Assembly: GCA_914767715.1 (NCBI GenBank)
Contig: OU612065.1
Coordinates: 8,558,001-8,622,000, forward strand
DNA from: Membranipora membranacea
Lineage: Eukaryota; Bryozoa; Gymnolaemata; Cheilostomatida; Membraniporidae
Direction of reading: 5' to 3'
DNA length: 64,000 bases
Below the pieces are notes generated by a model. That model was not told the DNA's origin, searched no databases, and saw only the letters and a list, made by a program, of their open reading frames with translations. Both the position numbers and the translations under genes were made by a program. Below are positions 13,201 to 25,200 of this stretch, in pieces. The first letter of the stretch is position 1. Every line of letters begins with the position of its first letter.

Positions 13201-14721
13201 ATTTTGGGATGAATCACATGCGTTCAGGTTCCAGATAAATGGGTTCAGGACAAATTAGTTCTGGATAAATAAGTTGATGGAGGTAGATTGAGAATTAAGG
13301 TGGGGAAAATATGGGATATTCAATAGGAAGTGGAAGTGTCACAATATGAAAATCCATTTATACAAACAAGAAAATCAATCAAGCCACACTCCAATTACAA
13401 AATCCCACAGCAAGACAGAGCAGATGGCACAAGTATCAGTAATACAAAATTGTAAAGAACTTAGAGCATATCACAAGTCTACCAACCTTTACCAAATGCT
13501 AGATCTATAAAGGCAATTGTTCCATGGTCATTCAATTTCGAAAGTAACTGGTGTCAACGTATGGTTAATCGAGATAGTGCTAACAGCAAGAAATACAGCA
13601 TAGCTTAAAAAAAATATGTTTTTAAACTTGATAGATTTGTCACACCAGGACCAACCATTTTAAGGCTGCACACATAATTATTGTGATAGGATGTCCATTA
13701 GCCAATTAACCTTTAGAGTTGTTGATGGCTTGCCATGATGATGTTTCTTCCTGGACCAATTTCTTGAGATTTCGGATGAAAATCTCGAACTGATGGATTC
13801 TGTGCGTTACGTCCTTCTGGAGCTGTAGATGAGAGTGCTCACTGAGAAGCTGCCTCAGCTGCTTATACTGTTGCGCAATGGGTACGCTAATGGGACAGTG
13901 TGTAAATGAGGAACCTACATAAGAAAAAAGACTAAATATATTTATCGGCTTCTCAAACTAAAACATTCATATTTATTTTGTTTCTATTTCATCGAAGTAG
14001 TTAAAATTTAGGAAACTAGTAAACATGAAAGTCAAGCAGTGATAAGGCAAATATGCGCAATAGCTTTGAGAATGTTGCGGCAATAAAATTAATTAAATTA
14101 TTATGAAGAAAGTCAAAACATCAAAGCCAAAAGGTAGCAACTGAGAGCCGTTTAAAATGCTGCCCGACTATTCACTGATTTCGGATTGTCATGGAGGGAT
14201 ACACATAAAACTACTATGATAGCAATATAAGTAAGCTTACCCGGCTGGGATCGCTTGAGTGGCTGACTTTTGTGGTAAATGAAATGTTTTCTCAGAATAT
14301 TGACGGAAGAACTTGCAGTAGGGAGAGTCGCTCTCACAGCTGATGTATCTGAAACCCTGTCTGCAGTGAAATCCAGAGATCCGTCATCTGTAATCAAATA
14401 CATTGTGTATTTTATGTGTTGTATTTATCTTCTCTCTTGTGACTATTTTGATCATACAAAAAAGTAACAATATAAATCATTTCCAAACTCACCACAATTT
14501 AATTACAAAAAAAGGAATCAAATATGTTTCATAATATCTCGATGACTGATTCAAAACGAAGATAAAATTGTTTCTCTGTCCAGGAGTTTTTTGGTTCTCA
14601 GTGATAAGCTGACTAGTTAATTAAGCCTAATTAACAGTTTATTACCATTTTCATCATTAGACTGAGCATACTCTTCTAGTTCTTCATCAATAAGGCCATC
14701 AATATCTTCTTCTTCATACAT
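7226..14721 (-). CDS. CCDC142: CCDC142-like coiled-coil protein
   Basis: Fourteen exons in minus-strand order: 14721-14646, 14387-14241, 13914-13711, 13054-12853, 12399-12215, 12051-11893, 11259-10897, 10748-10625, 10053-9881, 9712-9455, 8863-8694, 8525-8309, 7937-7760 and 7592-7226. Phases close to give 940 aa. The N-terminus is acidic (MYEEEDIDGLIDEELEEYAQ). Residues about 230-480 are low-complexity Ser-rich, and the C-terminal half is helical. The assignment rests on the C-terminus: NKIKISLHGAEQLKTDLEYL and the final LRWIALKTTG...FPCLPP block align with the tail of human CCDC142 (about 743 aa), including the near-terminal W-ALR/W-ALK and FLSCL/FPCLP positions. The upstream helical segment LHRGLQTALHSLHSDMYADQ also fits. 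The molecular function of this family is not established. The intron between exons 12 and 13 begins with GC. Introns carry a foldback element and a 26-bp tandem repeat. Confidence 0.82.
7938..8308 (-). other. GC-AG intron of CCDC142
   Basis: The donor reads CAAG then GCAAGC, and the acceptor reads TTTATAG. Both flanking exons are in frame (phase 1) only with this GC donor. The minus-strand sequence has no usable GT at the junction. Confidence 0.75.
10229..10306. repeat. Three-copy 26-bp tandem repeat
   Basis: Three head-to-tail units start at 10229, 10255 and 10281. Each begins GCCTTCAGA and ends GGGA(G/C)ATAAATAA, with the last slightly diverged. The array lies in the intron between exons 8 and 9 of CCDC142. 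Confidence 0.9.
12506..12707. mobile_element. Foldback MITE-like element in a CCDC142 intron
   Basis: Perfect 24-bp terminal arms (12506-12529 and 12684-12707) begin AAGCTTGAGCAATATTTTCA. Inside them a second, imperfect complementary stretch runs down to a TA-rich loop near 12612-12635, so the whole 202 bp can fold on itself. It sits between exons 4 and 5 of CCDC142, has no coding capacity, and shows no clear flanking duplication. Confidence 0.85.
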
Positions 14722-17413
14722 TTTTCAAATGTATTTAGCGTGTGAACGTCATAACGGCTTCTCTGCAATCAAAGCATATCACTGCTGCAACCATAAACAT
14801 ATAAATACTCTAGAGCGTTTAAATGATTATGTCTGCAACCCCCAGTCATGAATGAGCAATTTTGACAGTGTCTTCTAGCCAGATCAGTATTGCAATTGAA
14901 ACTTACTTGTACATACATGATCCCCCTCCAAATTTTCACACAGGTTATTTTCCTTTAAGCCCTCGTTCATCTGTCTTGATATTCACTGTATATCTTACTT
15001 TTATCTTTTATCACATTTTATGATTGAGACTCGATTTATTGAAATACTATCAGCTTTTATGGGAAATGATTAAAATTTGTTTAACTTATATATATATATA
15101 AGGCATTACATGTGGTTTAGTGTGATTGTGGCAAAGTTGCAATGACCTTGGAATGGACACTAAAAGTCAGGAATGTCACTGTACTCAATGACATATTGCT
15201 ATCGTTTCCAATATGTTCCCAGCTTCCATTAGAATGGATGCCACTGACAGCAACTCGTCAATGTTTAGTTTGAAGACATAAAAATTAATCTTGCATACTT
15301 ATCTGGTTTGTATGCGATCATAGTTGATTGCGATGGGTAGACCATCAGGTTGCCTTGTAAGTCTACCACTGCTATATATTATATACGGCGAGGAATACTT
15401 AGCATAAAAATAGTGAAATACTAGGACACCCCGTCAGCAGGGCTAGAACAAGTTGTTCCCCCAGATGGCGCAGTGATATTGCAAATGCCATGTATTGAGG
15501 TGACTTGATATACAGCTTTTCAAATATCCCTCCGCCACCCCAGGGCAGAGCACATGTAGACTTTGCCAAATGCCAAGGCAAAGGAGGTTTATATATGTGT
15601 AATACTTCATTAGCGGAGCCCCCTTTAACTCCTTGCTTAGCAAAGTCTCACACAGCGGTTGGCCTAAATCTGATTAAGAAGATAGGAAAACTTTAGAAAG
15701 AAATTTGATAATGGATCATCATTCAGCCAACAAGGGAATCAAGCTAGTACAAAATCTGCACAGTGCTAGTCTCTGATCTTGTTTTGCAGTAACACATTCC
15801 AAATTGGTTAGCCCTGCGGTATGAACAAGGAGTATGAAGACCACATGTACAGACTGAGTGAGACAGATTGTTATCTATAGCTCACTGAACAGAAGTAATA
15901 AGACTCAAAGACAGTGACAGGGGTCACACTTCAGATAGGAATACCACAGAACAGTTCCTCTCATAACCTTACAATAAAGCTATAAAAAAAGGTACTTACA
16001 GTTCATAGCATATCCAAATTGACAGTGAGTCACTAACTCAACTTGATATAGAAATATATGGCAAATCAGATCAAGATGAATCTAGTGTCCAAAGCTGCTC
16101 ATTTATTTATTCATTCACAACTTCACAAATAACTTTATCATTCATTCAAGGTACAATGCCAATATTGTCCAATCAACCATGATGATACATTTAGCCCAAG
16201 GTATTCGGATAAAAGAAGGGGTCACATTGAGACACCCACACCACTTCGAGCAGTAGTTTGGAATTATTTGTTTTCGTAACCTAGATACCAGGCCAAGAGC
16301 AAACAACTCTGAAGTGATACAGTGCACCAACTTAACTTCCAGGGGAAGGCAACTTTACAATAGATAAGCTATTTTATATGCACAGATCCCACCAATGAAG
16401 TCCCTCTTCCTCGAAGAGGGAGTTCATTGATCCCACCTTCCCTGCACAGATCAAAGAGTTAGTGTACCCCTTGTGCAGACTTATAATACCAGTCAACTGT
16501 GCATTACTGCAACCAAGAACCTCTAACTCCTTGCTGCAACCCTCATGCAATTCTTCAATGAATATAAATAATGAAGAAGAGCCACATTGAAAAACCAAGC
16601 TTGTTGCAATTTGTATCACACATTCATTCATAAGTCTGGTCTCCTTTAGCCTGTCTTGACAAGCTTTGTTCGGTGGGGAACAAAGCTTGTCAAGTAAATG
16701 ATGGTTTGTCTGATAATATTGGCATCAGAATCAGATGTCATGCAGGTTTGCAACCCATTCTGAAACACAGCAGATTAAGTGAGAAGGGTATGAGATGGAC
16801 ATATTAAGCAGACACAAAGCAAATTTGATGTGACCAGTTGCTTTTCCATGATTTTCCAAGTCGACACCATGTATATACATAAGTTTGTCTTTATCAAGGA
16901 GTGTTCTTTGGTATATATAAATGATTTAGGTTGATAGAACTACACAGATATCATTACCAACATACAATACTGTTTTACAACAGTACGGAGGGACACAAAA
17001 CTGACTTCATGATCAACCAACAGCTTGACATAACACTACGGGGCAACTTCATGTTCATTCTGAATCTATTTGGACTAGTATTATTTGCCAGTTAGCCCTT
17101 ATACACTTGGATTCAACCAATAATCATTTTGTGTAAGAGTGGTCTTCACTTATCAAATTCTAAACAACAACAGCCCTGCAAGGTTGGCGCACCCACTCAA
17201 TCTCAACAACATTTGGAAATGAGAAAGATGAATAACAGTAAAGACATAACAGCAGTGTCTGCGCACACACTGGAATAGATATCCAAAAACAGTCATCTTT
17301 CCATTACAATTTGAGCTTTACAAGTATGAAGTTTGACATTCGATGTTGGTAGTTTTGGAGCAATATTGTAACAATTACATTGTGATATTGCTGAGTATAG
17401 TTGAAACTGAGTA
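14722..17413. other. Upstream of CCDC142 and 3' side of the STPR-like gene; no gene seen
   Basis: AT-rich sequence with short open frames on both strands (for example 16374-16631 minus and 15505-15696 plus) that show no domain motif, codon pattern or splice context. It includes a perfect hairpin at 16655-16694. The part just below 17414 is probably the 3' UTR of the STPR-like gene. Confidence 0.55.
16655..16694. repeat. Perfect 17-bp hairpin
   Basis: Arms 16655-16671 and 16678-16694 are exact complements beginning CTTGACAAGCTTTG, with a 6-nt loop GGTGGG. One of several perfect short hairpins scattered in the intergenic DNA. Confidence 0.9.
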
Positions 17414-18362
17414 TCAGCTGTTTTTAGAAGAAATGTCATCAATGTTCAATATGGGAATACTAATAATACCTTCAGGCTGTAAACTGCCCAAAGAGTTTTC
17501 TGAGTCAGATTGAAGTGAGTCAAGTATATGAGGAACAGACTCTGACATATTAAGAGGGAGAATTACCTCCTCCGCTACACTGTTCTCTATAGCAAGAGCC
17601 GTTTGTCTCACACGCTTTTTATACTGACGATCTCTTTCTTTTTCTACCGCTCTTTGTTCTGGATTGTTCATTCTCGCAACTCTTCGACGCTCCCGATCTC
17701 TCTGCCTCTCTAGTTCCCTGTATATGGGATCACTGCGTTTCATTTTCATTCTCATTTTAGATCTCATCGTCTCTTTTCTCTTATAATCAGCAGTCTGACG
17801 TAATGCTCTTTTCCTCATTTTGTCCCTGTGTTTTTTATCCATAACAGCATCGGGTTCAGCTAATATCACGGTCTCTGTTACATCACAGTTTGATATTGTG
17901 ATTATGTCATCACTGTAAATGTTTGATGCATGAAGGTCATCACCTCCTAATATCATCTCAACTGAAGCATTCATAGGTAGAGAGATTGTTGCATCTTCAA
18001 TCACTGAGACTTCAATTTCAACACCATTTTCATCTACAACACATAAGAGTCAAACCGAAAGGTATTAAAAATGTTACGGTCTTGACAGCAACCTTCTGTG
18101 CTTCATGTTACCTGTATATTCAATGTTTTCAGCCAACAAAAAAGATTCTCATTCATAGCTAAAGCAAAAAATAGCTTGCAACTCAAAAATTGCATTATTG
18201 ACCCAGATGATCCAAGACAAAGAGAGCAGACCACTGTTACCCATTTGCGTTGATATGGTATCATTGTTATCTTATACCTTGGAGCCCACGCTTAATTGCT
18301 TCCGCCTCGGTCCTTAGGTTGGACACATGATTTCCGTCAGTTCCAAGTGTGATAGATGACAT
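17414..18362 (-). CDS. Small basic protein with STPR-like Arg/Lys-rich repeats
   Basis: Two exons, 18362-18278 and 18033-17414, join in phase to give 234 aa beginning MSSITLGTDGNHVSNLRTEA. The acidic N-terminal third (about residues 29-85) is rich in Asp, Glu and Ile. It is followed by a very basic stretch (about 86-165) with loosely repeated units: KMRKRALRQTADYKRKETMR, then RELERQRDRERRRVARMNNP, then EQRAVEKERDRQYKKRVRQT. That spacing resembles the STPR (score-and-three peptide repeat) DNA-binding type found in silk-gland FMBP-1 and in many uncharacterised invertebrate proteins. The tail is acidic and Ser-rich. Nuclear localisation and nucleic-acid binding are inferences from composition. 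Only one intron supports the model, so a longer 5' part is possible. Confidence 0.6.
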
Positions 18363-19963
18363 CTAAAAAGATTCCAAGGATTAATGTGAAATTGTGATCT
18401 CTTCTTAAATGACATACCGGCACTGGTAATAGAGCCAACTATTGGCAGTGTTGTACTATAAAAAACACTTAAATGCAATGAAGCAAAAACCAATGAAGAG
18501 AAGTGAGGTTATTTTAACACTGCTGTAGGGCAGTCGTACGCAATCATTTAAAATGAAAAACTCCCCACTTGACTGCCATCGAGACTTTATAAAAACTGAA
18601 CTAGGTTTACTGAGTAGAATGGTTACCGATAACGAAACAGGCAGACAGGGAAATAATGATGATTGTCGCTTTGTAAGGTACCCAAGTGGTCAAAGCCTCT
18701 GTTTTCTCTCTCTCTCCCTCACTCTCTCTTTTTCATAAGAGAAAAAAGGCTTTTACCCCTGGGGAGCTCTCAACCAATCAACAATCACTGCAGGGGCACT
18801 CAACTCATCACAGGGGCACTCACTCAATGGACTTGCAGAAACTACAGAGAAGGCCTGTGATGCATGGGGTCTTTCATTTAAAAACAGCAAAATCAGAATC
18901 TGATCAAGCGACCTTCTAGGGTCTAACTCACAAATCGCTCACTCATCATTGATAGAAATTATAGATTCTGAGTGAGTGATCTGGGAACAAAATGGTCGAA
19001 TTGAATCAATGAACTAAGGTTTAGTTCATTGATTGAATGACCAAGTGGGTGATCATTTTAAGCAATGTGATAGTAATAATTTTCTTTAGTAAAGCATGAC
19101 TCATTCTAATTGAAAGCAATGAACTCCCTCTCAGTCTCATTGTTGAAAAAACCCCTGGAATAGCCTTATGTCAAAGTAAGTGTCACTCAAAGGCCCCTAT
19201 TACTATACTATTTGGTTTTCTTTTTTCGGGGCAGAAGAGAAAACAAAACAACAAAAGGGGCCTTAGAGATAAGTCAACCCTGGGCATTGACCACCATTGT
19301 GAGCAGATGATGAACAGAATAATAATGATGTAGTCTTCAAATATATATGTATATTATAAATAATAAATGGTAAGGAAGGTGGCTGAGAAAAAAAGTCCAC
19401 TGCACTGCAAAACTCCTGGCTGGGGTAAGCACTGTAAATACTTCTCCATCACAATAAACTCAAACAGTACCAGGTCATTCAGGCTACCAAACTATATAAT
19501 TATTGAATTGGATCAGAATCCTATAAAAAGTGACACTGCTTCAGACCAAGGAGTTAAAGACTTGTACAGACAAGTCCCAACAAAAAAATAGACTTTATTT
19601 CAGAAAAATAAGTGTGTTCCACCGAAAATTGCTACAATGAAATGTGTTTGGTCAGCTGTCAGGAGAACCTAGGTTCTTATAAGCTGATAAGACAGAAGGT
19701 GGGCTGGACTTTCGACACTCCATTAACAAAATCATTCTATGGTAAGACAACTCCTTATTGGAGGTTCAACTCATGACTTGTAGATATTCACTCATTTCAT
19801 TCCTGAAGGAAGTGTCTAATATTAACTATAAAACCTCGGTGAAACCTATAGTAGGCTCCTTATCAAGGAGCAAAAAGCATCACAGTTCACTTGATGTTGG
19901 GGTAGCTTGGCATACATTCTCCAAAACCTGGACTGCTCTCTTCTTTGGTAACATAGGACTACT
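18363..19963. other. Intergenic, repeat remnants only
   Basis: Contains a degraded copy of the palindromic family (listed separately) and a few short open frames without motifs. CT-rich and GGGG/CCCC-containing patches occur around 18700-18800 and 19190-19265. No gene seen. Confidence 0.55.
18675..18870. mobile_element. Degraded copy 2 of the palindromic foldback family
   Basis: The right part repeats the family end: a GGGGCACTC block (twice, at about 18793 and 18815), then GGACTTGCAGAAACTACAGA and AAGGCCTGTGATGCATG. The left arm is diverged and replaced by a CT-rich run. It matches the ends of copies at 885-1018 and 50505-50593. Confidence 0.7.
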
Positions 19964-20047
19964 GTATTTCCTGACAGTATAGTACTGTCAGGAAATACAC
20001 TTTTGGCCATAATGATAATACTGAGTATTATCATTATGGCCAAAAGT
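19964..20047. repeat. Two abutting perfect hairpins
   Basis: The first hairpin has exact 16-bp arms, 19964-19979 and 19983-19998, with loop TAG. It is followed immediately by a second hairpin with exact 23-bp arms, 19999-20021 and 20025-20047, and loop TGA. No mismatch is present in either. No gene or recognised element explains them. Confidence 0.93.
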
Positions 20048-20347
20048 GACCAGGAAAAATTGGCAATGTTGAATGCCCGCCAAGTGTAGTTTCTTTCTCT
20101 TCTCTTCTCTTTTTTTTTTCTGCTTGGTCGGACCGGTCTGGAGGTGAAATGAAACCTACAAATATATCTTGCCCCGAAATAGCATCTAGGAATCACTGAA
20201 TCTACTTTGACTTCACTGTACCAGACAGACCTCTCTTTTACACTTGGTTTATACAAGTGTGACTCCTTTACTCCTTTCCTTAGATTATGTACCCACTCTG
20301 AGGTGATGCTCAGTAGTAACATAAACAGCCCCCCTTTTTCTTGTTTA

Positions 20348-20672
20348 CATTACAAAATAAAGTACACCTATGCTGTAGTATGTTGGATAGGCCCTGGGGG
20401 CCGATGTCAGGGAGACATGCCCCAATGCACCTATGAGAGTTGTGTAACAAAAAGCGTTTTGTTTGGTGAACAAAGGAGTACAATGGCAGGCAAGGTGTGC
20501 TTGTCTGAATGCATGTTGGATTCATGTGATTGCATGCTGGGGCGCGTGTATGCTAGGCTCAGCTCTCTACTTTTGCTACACTCATTTGTGGGTATACACA
20601 ATCCACCCGCTGCTACGATATGTAGGAACCACTGGTAAAGGGTATTTCACAACTGTACTTTATTTTGTAATG
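20348..20672 (+). mobile_element. Terminal-inverted-repeat element, copy A
   Basis: Bounded by CATTACAAAATAAAGTACA at the left and its complement at the right, with TA dinucleotides directly outside both ends (20346-20347 and 20673-20674). That is consistent with a Tc1/mariner-type TA target. The 325-bp body is GC-richer than its surroundings and has no transposase. It is nearly identical to copy B at 20922-21238, which is inverted. Confidence 0.82.
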
Positions 20673-20702
20673 TACTCATAATAACAATTCAATGCTGTTA
20701 AA

Positions 20703-20790
20703 ACATGAAACCGGGTATCACGAAACCACCTACCCCCCCTACCCTCCTACCCTACCCTACCCTGGAGTAGATTGTCAGTGTGTCCCCTGC
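20703..20790. repeat. TACCC-rich dispersed repeat, copy 1
   Basis: Begins GGTATCACGAAACCACCTAC, runs through a (TACCC)-type tract, then reads CTGGAGTAGATTGTCAGTGT. The same order of blocks is found on the minus strand at about 24040-23955. It lies between TIR copies A and B. Confidence 0.8.
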
Positions 20791-20921
20791 ACACCTAGGC
20801 AAGACTACCACTACTACATATCTTGTTCAGAAGCAACCTGCTATTGGTAGGATGGATTGACCTTGAGCTGACCTTTCAGGGACCTACATTGATCTGTTTT
20901 TAAATGGTTGGCTGACACTAT

Positions 20922-21238
20922 CATTACAAATTAAAGTACAGCTGTGAAATACCCTTTACCAGTGGTTCCTACATATCGTAGCAGCGGGTGGATTGTGTAT
21001 ACCCACAAATGAGTGTAGCAAAAGTAGAGAGCTGAGCCTAGCATACACGCGCCCCAGCATGCAATCACATGAATCCAACATGCATTCAGACAAGCACACT
21101 TTGCCTGCCATTGTACTCCTTTGTTCACCAAACAAAAGGCCTTTTGTTACACAACTCTCATAGGTGCATGTCTCCCTGACATCGGCCCCCAGGGCCTATC
21201 CAACATACTACAGCATAGGTGTACTTTATTTTGTAATG
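20922..21238 (-). mobile_element. Terminal-inverted-repeat element, copy B (inverted)
   Basis: The reverse complement of copy A over its full length, with small deletions (about 8 bp shorter) and few substitutions. Ends are the same CATTACAAA/TTTGTAATG pair. The dinucleotide outside both ends is AT. Apparent matching open frames on opposite strands of copies A and B are a by-product of the inverted duplication. Confidence 0.82.
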
Positions 21239-21775
21239 ATTGCAGAAGTTCAAAGGCATAGTACTTCTCATTGGCAATTGTCAACTTGTTTTGCACCATG
21301 GGAGGACTACTCCTTCATGAGATCCCAGAAAATATCAATTACTTGGCATAATCTTGCATCTGAAGAGAAGACAACTAACATGTAAGGCACATGCAAACAA
21401 TTTTTATGTTCTTGTACAATGGGACCACTTTCCTTGGTGGCATCAGGGAACCTTCGAGTGTGAACTCACAGGTTCCCTGGTGGCATCGACAGTACTAGTA
21501 TGTAAGTTTTGAGTAGCAATGTGTCCTCGTGCATCTTCTCAAGGGCGGCATGGAGTTCCACGATCTTATTTTTATGACCGTTCCCTCCTCCCCGAGCCAT
21601 GTAGGAGATATTGGGCTTTGTTGAACTCTACATTCACCAGTCAATTCTCACACATTTTCCAATTTATGGCCCTTACCGTTATGTTCCAATCATCAATTTC
21701 ATTGAGTTGTGCTTCAACAGTGCCCAATAATTGTGCACTGCGGTGCCAGGAAAATTTTGGGACAATATCCTTGAG

Positions 21776-21808
21776 GCAAGGAGTTCCAGTCAAACTGGAA
21801 CTCCTTGC
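21776..21808. repeat. Perfect 15-bp hairpin
   Basis: Exact arms 21776-21790 and 21794-21808 begin GCAAGGAGTTCC, with a 3-nt loop CAA. Confidence 0.9.
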
Positions 21809-21920
21809 TTGAGGCAAAGTCAATTCACAGAACATTTTCAATCCGTCGATATCCCGAATCAAATGTTATATTTCGTGATTGCAACAATCCGTTAACAATG
21901 ATGATCACAGTCAAAGGAGA

Positions 21921-22275
21921 ATACAGCATTAGAATAAAAAACCAACCATAGCCCGCTGATTCATAGAACAAATAATTCAAGTTTCGTAAGTATACCATAC
22001 ACCAATGAATATAAACACAACTGGGAACTGCTGTAGTCACAGTCAAATTCTTTTTACAAAAACAACACTATCAAGATGTAAGGTCTGGAAATAAAAAATG
22101 TATGCTCAAATTGTTGACAAACTTGTCAGGCTCAACTTCGGTAAAAATGGTGATAATACAGCATTAGAATATAAAAACCAACCTTGGCCCGCTGATTCAT
22201 AGAACACATAATTTAAATATCGTTAGTATACCCCATACACCAACAAACATAAACACAACAGGGAACTGCATCTAT
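21921..22275. repeat. Direct duplication of a ~125-bp block
   Basis: The block at 21921-22045 recurs in the same orientation at about 22153-22275 with roughly ten to fifteen percent divergence. Both copies contain TACAGCATTAGAAT, CCCGCTGATTCATAGAACA, CATACACCAA and GGGAACTGC in the same order. Neither copy keeps a shared open frame. Confidence 0.85.
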
Positions 22276-25200
22276 CACGAGTGTCAGATAAACGCTTCAT
22301 AGATATAGAGCAGTTCCGACAAGCAGCGGCTTTATGGCCTGCACAGCTGAATTCAGAGTCGGATCTATCACAACTCTACCTGTGAATTTAGGGTGACTTT
22401 TTGTGACACAGTCTTTCTGTAAGTGGAAATGGTGGCTCCCTGGGTTCGTCGGTGTGAAGCTGACCAGCTTTCAACTATCATCCCTCTTCATAAAAGATTG
22501 TCGACATGTGTGTCGCAGCACAAATCTTGCCCCAAGAATCGTTGTTCTACACCCATTGCACTTTTCTCCTTGAGGTCCCTCTTACTACGAAATACTCGCC
22601 ATCATCATTCTGCGTTGACGGTCGTGGAACAGCGGTGCGCCCACCTTTACGTACAGAGGTGGCCGACACTTTCTTCCCGGCAGCTGAAGTGGGCTTGAGC
22701 TGCAAGCTGAGTGAGGGAAGCACGGATCGTTGCACTAGAGCTACAAAGATACAACACGCATGTTAAAATGACATCGGAACTAGCTTGGATTATTACATCA
22801 TGGTAGTCAATAGTAGATACTCAAAGGCAGGCAGCCCACGGTAGTAAGATTTTGTAGAGGTTTTGAAAGTAAAGAAACTTTATGGCCAGCTTTACTAGCA
22901 ATGATCAAAACTTACCTCACTCGTTGTCGTTTCATTATCAGCTGCTAAAATAAAAACAATACAGCTAAAAACGTATTAACATTGATTGAATATTGGGCCA
23001 TTAGATAAGTTTTACCTCGTTCGTCCCTTTTCAAATGGCCATAAAATCAAATCCCTCACACCCATTGGCATTGAATTGATGGAAATAGTTGGACTATTTC
23101 AATGTCCATCAATACCTATGCTCGCGCCTTATTATTGCATGCAAAATCAGTGGTGCCTCATCCCTCAGAAGAGAAATATTGTCCATGGAAACTGTCAAAA
23201 TCAGAGATTAAAATAACCATGCTTCAGAATAATATAAATAAGGATAAAAAAATAAAATTATAAATAATAAATGTTTGCCCTCCCTCATCAATTTTCAATG
23301 CAACTTTGACCAATGACCATTGACCAATGACCAATGCTTAAGGGCTTAAATTATTTAAGCCTTGGGTATAATTTATTTAAGTCTCGCTTGGGATTGGATA
23401 GTAGTTTGAAGGAAGATTAGATTAGCTTAGATCTATAGATATGATTACATTCATTCATTGGATTGATTGAAGTGAAAGTTCTTGAATGAATGAATTTATT
23501 TAGTTGCTTGGAGAGGGTTCAACCAGATGGGTAACAGTCATGTTGGCACCTTACCTGTTATTATAGATAGTGATAGATATAGTAGTAAACTAGTAGTAGG
23601 CCTAGGACGTTGGTTGTACTCCAAAATGTTCCTTCTTGGCTCCGAGGTTGATCTAGACTCTAGAGAGAGAGAGGGCTAGCAGACAAGAATCAAAGCTAAT
23701 ACTGCATGTTTCCACTTCACTTCATAAAAATAGTATGTTAGTATAATCAATCACTCGGTATTGTTATAATAATAGAGGCATTATTTATGGAAAAATTCTT
23801 ATAATTAAATTAGCAAAAGAAATATTATTAGAATTTTTTTCCACACGAAACTCTCTGTTATGGTACTGAGTCACAAAATCAGACAAAAATTCTCTATCTC
23901 AAAAACACAAATGACCATTGATCCAACTTATATTGGCAAATGCATTCTTGATGTGATTCCTGACACACTGACAATCCACTCCAGGTAGTTATGTGACCAG
24001 GGTAGGGTGGGGTAGGGTAGGGGTAGGGGGGTAGGGTAGGTGGTTTCGTGATACCCCATGAAACCCCCATTAATAATGATAACAACTAAATAATGGACTT
24101 TCTGATCATTACTGACATATTTCCAATTAACTGTGCTACAGCCAATCAAGTAAACACTAAATATCGCCAATTAACGGAGCCCAAGCTCAGACGGCGATCA
24201 AACCATCGGATGAATCGGATGAAAAGGGAGGGGCAGTGAAACATTGCCAAAGGGTCTTGCAGTAGACCTTTGTCTTGATAGCATGTTTGTTTTGCCCAAG
24301 ATCAGCCACTCAGATCCGTCAGTTCAGAGGGTGGATGATGATTGTGAAATTGATATGTGATGTATTGGACTTTCATACAGACAGAGGTTGTACAATGCTT
24401 GTACCTTGGTTTTACTTATGTATGTAAGCATCTGGAGCATGTGTATGCTTTGTCAATGTTCATTACCTATGGGAGTGGTGGACCATGGACATTCCCAAAG
24501 TATACATAGTGGAGTTTTTAACTTCGTCAGATGCGTATGGTATGGTTTTACATCAGTCTTGCTTGTGCACTGAGGTCATACAGGCCTTAACCTAGACTTG
24601 ATGTACAGATAAGACCAGAGACCCAGGTTGAGAGGAGACCTGTGAGTCAACTGAACGTTGAGTTTGAACTGCCAAGATACGAGAGCTTGATAGAGAAGGG
24701 TTGTGAGACTGGTAGAGATAAGCGATAGCTCGTCTGGCAGAAAAAGGGACGCTGGATTGCTGAGGTGACAAGCTTGAGCATCATCACTAAAGAATGCCGG
24801 TTGATGCTTCACCTGATCTGGTTGTCCTGAACTGCTCCCCCGAGCAGATCGATAAATTTGAGGTTCTTCATCATATACACTTCTGGCGCGTCACAATGTA
24901 CCAAAATCACAGACAAGAAAGATGCAGAGCTGAAGATGTAGGTCAAACACTTGTCAGCTCCAACATCCTGCTTCAGAGTGTGATAACATTAACATATGAG
25001 TATGCACCTATGAAATCTATGCAGCAGTTATGCCGCATCTGGCGGAACCATTACCAACAGGTAAACATGACATTGTGTTCTTTGCCTTGTTCAAGCAAGT
25101 ACCTGCCAGTCTCAATCACCTTTGTCTTTCTTTGGGCGGTGAAACCGCTGCCGGTGATGAAGACTGGAATCTGCTTTCCTCGATCCAATTTGTTGTTGGT

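Noticed and set aside
20463-21131. Two nearly identical ~70-aa frames on opposite strands
   Set aside because: They result from the inverted duplication of a non-coding TIR element; no start context, domain or splice signals support a gene.
22547-22960. Possible minus-strand gene with an exon ending RGTSRRKVQWV and a 29-nt upstream exon
   Set aside because: Every combination of phases through the small exon gives a stop, so the exon chain does not hold.
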